From: Pseudomonadota bacterium
GTDB lineage: Bacteria > Pseudomonadota > Alphaproteobacteria > Acetobacterales > Acetobacteraceae
DNA length: 5,028 bases
Reading direction: 5' to 3'
Assembly: GCA_021815835.1 (NCBI GenBank)
Contig: JAKAZN010000193.1
Coordinates: 1-5,028 of the forward strand
The notes under the pieces: model-generated
Told to the model about the DNA's origin: nothing
What the model saw: the letters and a program-made list of their open reading frames with translations, nothing else
Databases searched by the model: none
In this document: positions 1 through 5,028 of the stretch, in pieces
Position numbering within the stretch: the stretch's first letter is position 1
Layout: every line of letters starts with the position of its first letter
Made by a program: the position numbers and the translations under genes

Positions 1-1
1 C

Positions 2-865
2 GCCCGCGCCGCCGAGGCCGCCGCCGCGACCGCGCGCGAGGCGGTGGTGCGCGCCGAGGCCGCCGCGCAGGCCGCGTCCTTTGCCTGGGGGACCGTCGCC
101 GAGCGGATCCTGGAACGGCTGGGCGCCGATCCCGCGCTGCCGGCGCTGACCGCGCCGCCGGATGCGGCGGCCGAGGAAACGGCACGGCGCCGGCTCGATC
201 GGCTGGTGCGCGAGCGCGAGGAGATGGGGCCGGTCAATCTGCGCGCCGAGGTGGAGGTGGCCGAGCTGGAAGGCCAGATCGCGACCATCGAGCGCGAGCG
301 GGAGGAGATCGGCACCGCGATCGCGCGGCTGCGCGGGTCGATCGGGCATCTGAACCGGGAGGGGCGCGAGCGGCTGACTTCGGTGTTCGCCGAGGTCGAT
401 CGGCATTTCCAGGCACTGTTTTCGCGCATGTTCGGCGGCGGGCGGGCGCATCTGGCGTTGGTGGGATCGGACGATCCGCTGGTCGCGGGGCTGGAGATTT
501 TCGCCCAGCCGCCGGGGAAGAAACTCGCCACCTTGTCGCTGCTGTCGGGCGGGGAGCAGGCGCTGACCGCGCTGTCGCTGATCTTTGCGGTGTTCCGCTG
601 CAATCCCGCGCCGGTCTCGGTGCTGGACGAGGTGGACGCGCCGCTGGATGACGCGAATGTGGAACGGTTCTGCGCGCTGCTCGAGGATATGGTGCGGGAA
701 ACGGGGACCCGGTTCCTGGTGGTGACGCATCATCCGCTGACGATGGCGCGGATGGACCGGTTGTATGGGGTGACGATGCAGGAGCGCGGGGTGTCGCGGC
801 TGCTGTCGGTCGATCTGGGCGCGGCGGTGGCGATGGTGGAGGCGCCGCTGCTGGCGGCGGAGTGA
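2..865 (+). CDS. smc: Chromosome segregation protein SMC, C-terminal part (5' end outside window)
   Basis: SMC forms the two-armed ATPase core of the bacterial condensin (Smc-ScpAB) that compacts and separates chromosomes in the cytoplasm. Only the last 287 codons are present (whole proteins are about 1,150 residues), and the frame is open to the left edge, so the GTG at 44 is an internal valine rather than a start. Visible in order are: an Ala/Arg/Glu-rich coiled-coil end (fragment residues 1-125) with the conserved GPVNLRAEVE stretch near 220-255; the ABC signature LSGGEQ at 542-559; Walker B VSVLDEVD at 614-637, whose glutamate (629-631) is the expected catalytic base; the D-loop APLDD just after; and the switch histidine in VVTHHP at 728-733. 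All residues needed for the C-terminal half of the ATPase head are intact. The tail MQERGVSRLLSVDL resembles alphaproteobacterial SMC. The gene converges on the benzoate operon and has no obvious functional tie to it. Confidence 0.96.
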   Translation, partial: ARAAEAAAATAREAVVRAEAAAQAASFAWGTVAERILERLGADPALPALTAPPDAAAEETARRRLDRLVREREEMGPVNLRAEVEVAELEGQIATIEREREEIGTAIARLRGSIGHLNREGRERLTSVFAEVDRHFQALFSRMFGGGRAHLALVGSDDPLVAGLEIFAQPPGKKLATLSLLSGGEQALTALSLIFAVFRCNPAPVSVLDEVDAPLDDANVERFCALLEDMVRETGTRFLVVTHHPLTMARMDRLYGVTMQERGVSRLLSVDLGAAVAMVEAPLLAAE

Positions 866-901
866 AGGCCGGCGTCCGGCGACGGCTGCGACCAGGCCTG
901 A
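866..901. terminator. Short convergent gap between smc and boxC, possible weak hairpin
   Basis: These 36 bp separate two stop codons that face each other. They hold a perfect GC-only inverted repeat, GCCGG-CGT-CCGGC at 868-880, wider AGGCC/GGCCT arms at 866-870 and 895-899, and the palindrome CAGGCCTG at 893-900. A hairpin could form from transcripts of either strand and serve both genes. There is no T-run on either side, so it is not a canonical intrinsic terminator, and short GC-rich palindromes are common at this base composition. Confidence 0.25.
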
Positions 902-2527
902 TCACACCCGCTCGGGATCGAATTCCGGTTTCGTGCCGCTACCGTAGCGATGTAGGGCGCCCGCATCCCCCGCCGCGCCGGGGCGCTGGAACACCCAGTT
1001 CTGCCAGGCCGACAGCCGGCCGAAGATGCGCGTCTCCATCGTTTCGGGGCCGGCGAAGCGCAGATTCGCCTCCAGCGCCGACAGCGCGTCGGGGGAGAAG
1101 CTGGCGCGCTCGTCGAGCAGCAGGCGGATCGTGTCGTCCCAGTCGATCGGATCGATGGACTCGGTAATCAGGCCGAGCGCGTCGGCGGAATCGGCGTCCA
1201 GCGCCTGGCCGATCGCGGCGTGGGCGGCTGCTTCCGCGTCCGGCGCGCCAAGGAAGCGGGTCGCGAGGCGGGTGAGGCCGTTGCCCATCTTGTAGCTGCC
1301 AAAATTGCAGGCCCCGAGCGTCAGCCGTGCCGGCGCGTTGCCCTCCGCGCCCGCGTGCATCACCGCGCGGTCGGCGACGAAGGCGAGCTCGGCCAAGGTG
1401 CCGGCGAAGCAACTGCCGGGCTCGATCAGCGCGATCAGGCTGCGCGAGGACACGTCCAGGCGTTTCAGCACGCGCTTCCAGAACAGGCGGATCTCGCGCG
1501 CAAGCCAATCGTCCGCCGCGAGCAGGGTATCGGTGGCGAGGATGGTCGCAGGATCGCCCTCGGTGCGCAGCACCCAGAGACCGAGGCTCGCTTCGTTGAT
1601 GCGCAGATGCAGGATCGCGTCGTCGAGCGCGCGGGCCGCGGCGAGCGGCCAGGACGCGGCGCCTTCCGCGTGGAGATCCGCGGGCGCGCGATCGGGGCCG
1701 CGCAGGGTGAAGGTGGCGCGCTTTCCGGGGCGGTCGAGCGCGACGTGCAGATGCGGATAATCGATGGTGGTGTCGGTGATGCTGCGTTCCAGCGGCGTGA
1801 GCGCGATGCCGCGCGCCTCCGCCGGACGGTCGGAGGTCGCGGCGAGCGCGCCAGCGCGGGCGGCGACCGCGTCCTCCCATCTCGATGGCGGCACGAGCTC
1901 GTCGATCAGGCCCCACTCCTGCGCACGCCGGCCGCGCACGCCTTCCTCGGTGGTGCAGAACACGTCGGCGCGGTCGCGGCGGACGCGGCGCTTGTCGGTC
2001 AGGCGCGTGAGGCCGCCGGTCGCCGGCAGCACGCCGAGCAGCGGCACTTCCGGCAGGGACACGGCGGCGCGGCGGTCGTCGATCAGCATGATATGGGCGC
2101 AGGCGAGCGCGAGTTCATAGCCGCCGCCGGCCGCCGGGGCGTGCAGCACGGCCAGCCAGGGCTGGTGGGATTCGGCGGCGGCTTCCTCGATCGCGATCCT
2201 GGTTTCGTTGGTGAACTTGCAGAAATTGACCTTGTGGCCGTGGCTGGCGCGGCCCAACATGCGGATATTGGCACCGGCGCAGAACACCGCCGGCTTGGCG
2301 GAGCGCAGCACGACGACGCGAACTTCCGGATGCTCGAAGCGCAGGCGCTGCACCGCGTCCGCGAGCTCGATATCCACGCCGAGATCGTAGGAATTGAGCT
2401 TCAGCTCGCACTCGGGGAACAGCGACGCGGCGGGATCGACATCCATCGACAGGGTGGCGACCGGACCTTCGCAGGCCAGGCGCCAGTGGCGGTAGCGGGA
2501 TGGATCGGTGCGGAAATCAATCGGCAT
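902..2527 (-). CDS. boxC: Benzoyl-CoA-dihydrodiol lyase BoxC
   Basis: BoxC (EC 4.1.2.44 by family) opens the ring of the 2,3-epoxide (or dihydrodiol) of benzoyl-CoA, giving 3,4-dehydroadipyl-CoA semialdehyde and formate in the aerobic box pathway. The 541-residue product is close to the usual 550-560. The N-terminal half is crotonase-like: FCAGANIRML at 82-91 (oxyanion-hole region), AGGGYELALACA at 133-144, and SLPEVPLLGVLPATGG at 157-172, where E138 and E160 sit where crotonases carry catalytic glutamates. The stretch DKRRVRRDRADVFCTTEEGV (178-197) and the C-terminal FGRLSAWQNWVFQRP (502-516) followed by GSGTKPEFDPERV (529-541) separate BoxC from ordinary enoyl-CoA hydratases. The second half (about 290-460) is a degenerate crotonase-like region, including EPGSCFAGTLAELAFVADRA (369-388). 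The ATG at 2527 has a good GGAGA ribosome site and overlaps the upstream hydrolase gene by 11 nt, which implies coupled translation. It is the last gene of its operon here; its usual partner boxB is not in the window. Confidence 0.95.
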   Translation of the reverse strand: MPIDFRTDPSRYRHWRLACEGPVATLSMDVDPAASLFPECELKLNSYDLGVDIELADAVQRLRFEHPEVRVVVLRSAKPAVFCAGANIRMLGRASHGHKVNFCKFTNETRIAIEEAAAESHQPWLAVLHAPAAGGGYELALACAHIMLIDDRRAAVSLPEVPLLGVLPATGGLTRLTDKRRVRRDRADVFCTTEEGVRGRRAQEWGLIDELVPPSRWEDAVAARAGALAATSDRPAEARGIALTPLERSITDTTIDYPHLHVALDRPGKRATFTLRGPDRAPADLHAEGAASWPLAAARALDDAILHLRINEASLGLWVLRTEGDPATILATDTLLAADDWLAREIRLFWKRVLKRLDVSSRSLIALIEPGSCFAGTLAELAFVADRAVMHAGAEGNAPARLTLGACNFGSYKMGNGLTRLATRFLGAPDAEAAAHAAIGQALDADSADALGLITESIDPIDWDDTIRLLLDERASFSPDALSALEANLRFAGPETMETRIFGRLSAWQNWVFQRPGAAGDAGALHRYGSGTKPEFDPERV

Positions 2528-3311
2528 CCTGCGTCTCCGGCAGCATGGGGCGGATGAAATCGGTCAGTGCGGCGAGGGTTTCCTCGGACGCTTCCAGGTG
2601 CGGGGCGTGGGCGGCGTCCACCATCGCGATCCGGCAACCGGCCGGGATGTGGCGTTCTGCCAGACGCGCGTGCAGATCGGTGCCGTACGGATCGTTGCGC
2701 CCCTGGATCACCAGGGTCGGCACCGCGATGCCGCGCAGGGCTGGCGTCAGATCGAACGCGGCGGGAAACCCGGGATCGAGCCAGGCATCGGCCCAGCCGC
2801 GGAACGTCGCATCCGCGTCCGCGTGGTGGCGGGCGAGGCGGGCGCGCAAGCCGCCCGTCGCGTAGGCCGCGCGCGTGGCCGCGATCGCCGCCAGCCCCGC
2901 CGGCTCGGCGACGAAATGCGGGGCCATCAGAGCAAGACCACGCAGGCGCGAATGCCCTGTGCCGGCGGCGATCGCCGCGATCGAGGCGCCATCGGAATGA
3001 CCGACCAGGATCGCCGCATCGATGCCGGCGGCATCGAGCACGCGGGGCAGGATGTCGCGCGCCTCGATCGTCATGTAGTCGAGCGGGCGCGGGAGCACGG
3101 CCGGGGCGGAGGAGCCGTAGCCGAAGCGCGAGAAGGCGAAGACTTGCGCGCCGGTCGCGTGCGCCAGGCGCGCGGGGAAGTCGCGCCACAGGCCGACCGA
3201 ACCCAGGCCCTCATGCAGGAGCACCAGCACCGGCGCGCCGCGCCGCGCCGGTCCCCACCAGGCGGCCTCCAGACGCCATCCGTCCAGCGCGAGATCGACC
3301 GGTCGTTTCAT
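2517..3311 (-). CDS. Alpha/beta-fold hydrolase of the benzoate operon, substrate unknown
   Basis: This 264-residue soluble protein has the full alpha/beta-hydrolase plan. It has a beta-strand then oxyanion loop VLLHEGLGSVGLWRDFP (30-46), a nucleophile elbow GHSDG (104-108) with Ser106, a helical cap region (about 135-190), the acid-bearing turn VIQGRNDPYG (201-210) with Asp207, and AHAPHLE (234-240) with His235 as the likely catalytic base. The Ser-Asp-His triad is therefore complete. No signal peptide is seen, so it should act in the cytoplasm. Its ATG overlaps the ligase stop (ATGA, 3308-3311) and its own stop lies 11 nt inside boxC, so its output is tied to both pathway enzymes. Hydrolases of this type occur in aerobic benzoate clusters. 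Inferred roles are a thioesterase that recycles CoA or relieves dead-end CoA esters, or a lactonase or ester hydrolase acting on a pathway by-product; the sequence does not decide between them. The open frame continues upstream of the ATG across the ligase gene, but that part is out of frame with a clear ligase and is not coding. Confidence 0.92.
   Translation of the reverse strand: MKRPVDLALDGWRLEAAWWGPARRGAPVLVLLHEGLGSVGLWRDFPARLAHATGAQVFAFSRFGYGSSAPAVLPRPLDYMTIEARDILPRVLDAAGIDAAILVGHSDGASIAAIAAGTGHSRLRGLALMAPHFVAEPAGLAAIAATRAAYATGGLRARLARHHADADATFRGWADAWLDPGFPAAFDLTPALRGIAVPTLVIQGRNDPYGTDLHARLAERHIPAGCRIAMVDAAHAPHLEASEETLAALTDFIRPMLPETQDAD
2534..2538 (-). promoter_or_regulatory. Ribosome binding site of boxC
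   Basis: On the minus strand GGAGA lies 6 nt before the boxC ATG (2525-2527). It sits inside the last codons of the upstream hydrolase gene. This supports the ATG at 2527 as the true start and means that boxC can also initiate on its own while coupled to hydrolase translation. Confidence 0.65.
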
Positions 3312-4864
3312 CCCACCCCGTTGCGGAGCTTGTAGCGTTGGATCTTGCCGGTGGCGGTCTTGGGCAGGCTCTCGACGATCTCGATCCAGCGCGGGTATTT
3401 CCAGACGCCGATATGTTCCTGGATTTCGGCTTTCAATTCCCCGCGCAGGGTTTCCGGGTCGGTGCCCGGGTCGCGCAGCACCAGGAACGCCTTGGGTTTC
3501 GTCAGCCCGTCCGCATCCGCCTGACCCACCACCGCGGCTTCCAGCACGCCGGGATGGGACAGCAGCGCGGCTTCCACCTCGAAGGGCGAGACCCAGATGC
3601 CGCCCACCTTCATCATGTCGTCGGCGCGGCCCTGGTAGCGATAGCGGCCGTCGGCCTCGCGCACATAGGTATCGCCGGTGTGGGTCCATTCGCCGCGGAA
3701 CGTCGTGCGGGATTTGTCGCGCTGGTTCCAGTAGCCTTCCGCGGCCGAGGGGCCGCGCACGATCAATTCCCCGCCAACGCCGTCCGGAACGTCCGCCCCG
3801 GAGGCATCGACCACGCGCAGCTCGTAGCCGGGTACCGCGCGGCCGGAGGTGCCGTAGCCGATGTCGCCGGGACCGTTGGAGAGGAAAATATGCAGCATCT
3901 CGGTGGAGCCGAGCCCGTCCAGGATCTCGACGCCCACCGTCTCCGCCCAGCGGCGCGCGACGGGTTCGGGCAGCGCCTCGCCGGCGGAGATGCAGCGCCG
4001 CAGCCGGTCCGATCCGGCGCCGCTTGCCAGGGCCGGATGGGCGAGCAGGCCGGCATAGAGCGTCGGCACGCCGCCGAAGATGGTGGGGCGGAAGCGCGCG
4101 ATGGTGGCGAGCACGGCTTCCGGCGTGGGCCGATCGGGCAGCAGGATGGTGGCGGCGCCGACCGACATCGGGAAGGTCATGGCGTTGCCGAGACCATAGG
4201 CGAAGAACAGTTTCGCCGCCGAGAACATCACGTCGTCGGCCTCGATCCCCAGCACCTGCGCACCATAGGTGTCGGCGGTCGCGCGCAGGGCGGAATGGAT
4301 GTGGCGCGCGCCTTTCGGCATGCCCGTGGAGCCGGACGAATACAGCCAGAACGCGACCTCGTCCGGGGAGGCTTCCACCAGGGGCGCCGTGGTGGCGGCG
4401 AGGAATCCGTCCCAGCTTTGCTCGCGCCGCGACTGGGCGGCGGGCGGGGTGCCGTCCGGCGCGGCCACCACGACCTGGCGCAGCGCCGGTAGTTCCGGAA
4501 GGAACGGGCGCAGGCGGTCGAGCAGCGGGGCGGAGATCACGGCCAGTTCGGCGCGGCTGTCGGCCAGGATATAGGCGGTCTGCTCCGGCGTCAGCAGCGT
4601 GTTCACGGGCACCGGGATCACCCCGGCGCCGATCGCGCCCCAGAAGGCGGCGGGGAAATCGACCGTGTCCAGCATCACGAGCGCGATGCGGCGTTCCCGC
4701 GCGATCCCGGCATCGCCGAGGCCGGCGGCGAAGCGTCCGGCCGCGTGGGCGAGGTCGGCATAGCTCAGCGCGCGATGCGGATCGGCGAAGGCGCGGCGCG
4801 CGCCGCGTCCTTCGGCGACGTGGCGGTGCAGAAAATGCCAGGCGGCGTTGCCCTGTGGGGACAT
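3308..4864 (-). CDS. bclA: Benzoate-CoA ligase (AMP-forming)
   Basis: This enzyme activates benzoate with ATP and CoA to benzoyl-CoA, AMP and pyrophosphate, the entry step of both the aerobic box route and anaerobic benzoate degradation. The 518 residues match the family length. Visible adenylate-forming motifs are: the P-loop YSSGSTGMPKG (175-185), GSTEM (319-323), THTGD (394-398), the hinge region GRADDMMKVGG (412-422), and C-terminal PKTATGKIQR (501-510) with Lys507 as the adenylation lysine. SAAKLFFAYGLGN (215-227) and DGLGSTEMLHIFLSN (316-330) are the stretches that point to benzoate-CoA ligases rather than acetyl-CoA or long-chain acyl-CoA synthetases. The aerobic assignment comes from the neighbouring boxC. 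Substituted benzoates (for example fluoro- or hydroxy-) may also be substrates, which sequence alone cannot settle. The ATG at 4864 is preceded by GGGAGGG with a 9-nt gap. The stop overlaps the hydrolase start in ATGA. The symbol bclA follows box-cluster usage; badA is the name used in anaerobic systems. Confidence 0.94.
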   Translation of the reverse strand: MSPQGNAAWHFLHRHVAEGRGARRAFADPHRALSYADLAHAAGRFAAGLGDAGIARERRIALVMLDTVDFPAAFWGAIGAGVIPVPVNTLLTPEQTAYILADSRAELAVISAPLLDRLRPFLPELPALRQVVVAAPDGTPPAAQSRREQSWDGFLAATTAPLVEASPDEVAFWLYSSGSTGMPKGARHIHSALRATADTYGAQVLGIEADDVMFSAAKLFFAYGLGNAMTFPMSVGAATILLPDRPTPEAVLATIARFRPTIFGGVPTLYAGLLAHPALASGAGSDRLRRCISAGEALPEPVARRWAETVGVEILDGLGSTEMLHIFLSNGPGDIGYGTSGRAVPGYELRVVDASGADVPDGVGGELIVRGPSAAEGYWNQRDKSRTTFRGEWTHTGDTYVREADGRYRYQGRADDMMKVGGIWVSPFEVEAALLSHPGVLEAAVVGQADADGLTKPKAFLVLRDPGTDPETLRGELKAEIQEHIGVWKYPRWIEIVESLPKTATGKIQRYKLRNGVG

Positions 4865-4873
4865 GGGACCGGA

Positions 4874-4880
4874 CCCTCCC
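4874..4880 (-). promoter_or_regulatory. Ribosome binding site of the benzoate-CoA ligase gene
   Basis: On the minus strand GGGAGGG ends 9 nt before the ATG at 4862-4864. No other in-frame start lies close upstream, so this site fixes the start of the ligase. It is a stronger match to the Shine-Dalgarno consensus than the sequence before the hydrolase start (GGGGTGGG next to the ATG), which fits the hydrolase depending on coupled translation. Confidence 0.6.
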
Positions 4881-4895
4881 GGGAATTGCGGTGCG

Positions 4896-4925
4896 AAAAT
4901 GCCGCATTTCCGGGGGGTGGCGCAA
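4896..4925 (-). promoter_or_regulatory. Candidate sigma-70-type promoter before the benzoate operon
   Basis: Read on the minus strand, TTGCGC (4925-4920) and CATTTT (4901-4896) are separated by 18 nt. The -35 shares four of six bases with TTGACA and the -10 is a poor match to TATAAT, but this is the most AT-rich patch in the gap. A start near 4889 would leave a leader of about 25 nt that holds the GGGAGGG ribosome site. Both hexamers lie within palindromes, as expected for a regulated promoter. The upstream crotonase gene is on the same strand, so read-through transcription is equally possible. Confidence 0.3.
4897..4909. repeat. Perfect palindrome AAATGC-C-GCATTT, candidate operator
   Basis: Arms of 6 bp flank a single central base (plus strand). 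The right part also belongs to a wider imperfect inverted repeat, AATTGCGG (4884-4891) with CCGCATTT (4902-4909), 7 of 8 positions pairing across a 10-nt spacer. It overlaps the candidate -10 element of the ligase promoter. The regulator is not known: no regulator gene lies in the window and no TGCA motif, as reported for BzdR/BoxR-type sites, is present. Confidence 0.4.
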
Positions 4926-4932
4926 GTGCGCC
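4919..4932. repeat. Perfect palindrome GGCGCA-AG-TGCGCC, candidate operator or hairpin
   Basis: Arms of 6 bp flank two central bases. It overlaps the candidate -35 element, and its centre is about 22-23 bp from the centre of the other palindrome, roughly two helical turns. It lies 23 bp downstream of the crotonase stop codon on the minus strand, so it could instead form a small hairpin in that transcript; no T-run follows, which argues against a standard terminator. Confidence 0.35.
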
Positions 4933-4955
4933 TGGAAGGTCGGGGGCGCGTCCGG

Positions 4956-5028
4956 TCAGACGCCTTGAAACCGCGGCTTGCGCTTGGCGTGGAAGGCTTC
5001 CACGCCCTCGCGGAAATCCTCCGATTGG
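4956..5028 (-). CDS. Enoyl-CoA hydratase/isomerase-family (crotonase-fold) protein, last 23 residues only
   Basis: Reading the minus strand in from the right edge gives 23 codons, QSEDFREGVEAFHAKRKPRF then QGV, before the TGA at 4958-4956. The pattern SEDFREGVxAFxxKRKPxFxG is the standard C-terminal helix and tail of crotonase-family enzymes such as enoyl-CoA hydratases and PaaG-like isomerases. The rest of the gene lies beyond the window, so active-site residues and substrate cannot be judged. Being upstream on the same strand as the benzoate-CoA ligase, with a 91-bp gap, it may act in the beta-oxidation-like steps that process the ring-opened dehydroadipyl-CoA. That is inferred from position only. 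The family call rests on a short but characteristic segment. Confidence 0.72.
   Translation of the reverse strand, partial: QSEDFREGVEAFHAKRKPRFQGV

Noticed and set aside
44..46. GTG at 44 as a start codon for a short SMC-like protein.
   Set aside because: The frame is open to the left edge and the upstream residues continue the same Ala/Arg/Glu coiled-coil pattern, so this is the interior of a full-length smc cut by the window.
234..905. A 223-codon minus-strand open frame opposite smc.
   Set aside because: It is Pro/Arg/Ala-rich, antisense to the conserved SMC ATPase head, and has no domain features.
1220..2557. A 445-codon open frame on the plus strand, antisense to boxC.
   Set aside because: boxC on the other strand has unmistakable family motifs over its full length. 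The antisense product is low-complexity and rich in Gly, Arg and Ala with no recognisable domain, as expected when GC-rich codons leave the opposite frame free of stops.
2567..4492. A 641-codon open frame on the plus strand, antisense to the hydrolase and ligase.
   Set aside because: It spans two well-supported genes on the other strand, and its product is an Arg/Gly/Pro-rich shadow with no family motif.
3312..4925. Upstream in-frame extension of the hydrolase, giving an apparent 802-residue protein (2517-4925, minus).
   Set aside because: The extra 538 codons run out of frame through the benzoate-CoA ligase and read as Arg-rich nonsense. The ATG at 3311 starts exactly where hydrolase homology begins and forms an ATGA overlap, so there is no fusion.
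4919..4932. The GGCGCA-AG-TGCGCC palindrome as an intrinsic terminator of the crotonase gene.
   Set aside because: On the minus strand it is followed by a C-run instead of a T-run and the stem is only 5-6 bp, so it is kept as a possible operator or hairpin.

Overview
The window is GC-rich DNA whose genes look alphaproteobacterial. The SMC C-terminus (ending in a MQERGVSRLLSVDL-type tail) and the arrangement fit that group, perhaps the Rhodospirillales/Acetobacteraceae side. That finer placement is an impression, not something the sequence proves. Almost every base is coding, and the high GC content creates long open antisense frames that are not genes.

Layout. Positions 2-865 (+) hold the last 287 codons of smc, the chromosome-segregation ATPase. 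A 36-bp convergent gap follows. Everything after it is on the minus strand, so it is read from right to left. In transcription order these are: the last 23 codons of a crotonase-fold (enoyl-CoA hydratase/isomerase-like) protein cut by the window edge (4956-5028); a 91-bp gap; a benzoate-CoA ligase (3308-4864); an alpha/beta hydrolase (2517-3311); and BoxC, the benzoyl-CoA-dihydrodiol lyase (902-2527). Ligase and hydrolase overlap by 4 nt (ATGA), and hydrolase and boxC overlap by 11 nt, so these three almost certainly form one translationally coupled operon.

Function. This is part of the aerobic 'box' (benzoyl-CoA epoxidation) pathway. Benzoate is activated to benzoyl-CoA by the ligase. BoxAB, not in this window, epoxidises it. 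BoxC then opens the ring to 3,4-dehydroadipyl-CoA semialdehyde and formate. A dehydrogenase (BoxD) and beta-oxidation-type enzymes would complete the route to central metabolism. The partial crotonase upstream could belong to those lower steps. The window lacks boxA, boxB, boxD and the regulator boxR; they should lie beyond the right edge or elsewhere in the genome.

Points worth following up are the unassigned alpha/beta hydrolase locked between two pathway genes, and the 91-bp leader before the ligase. That leader carries two perfect short palindromes, about two helical turns apart, lying over a candidate promoter. I see no mobile element, RNA gene, CRISPR array or clearly new system here.
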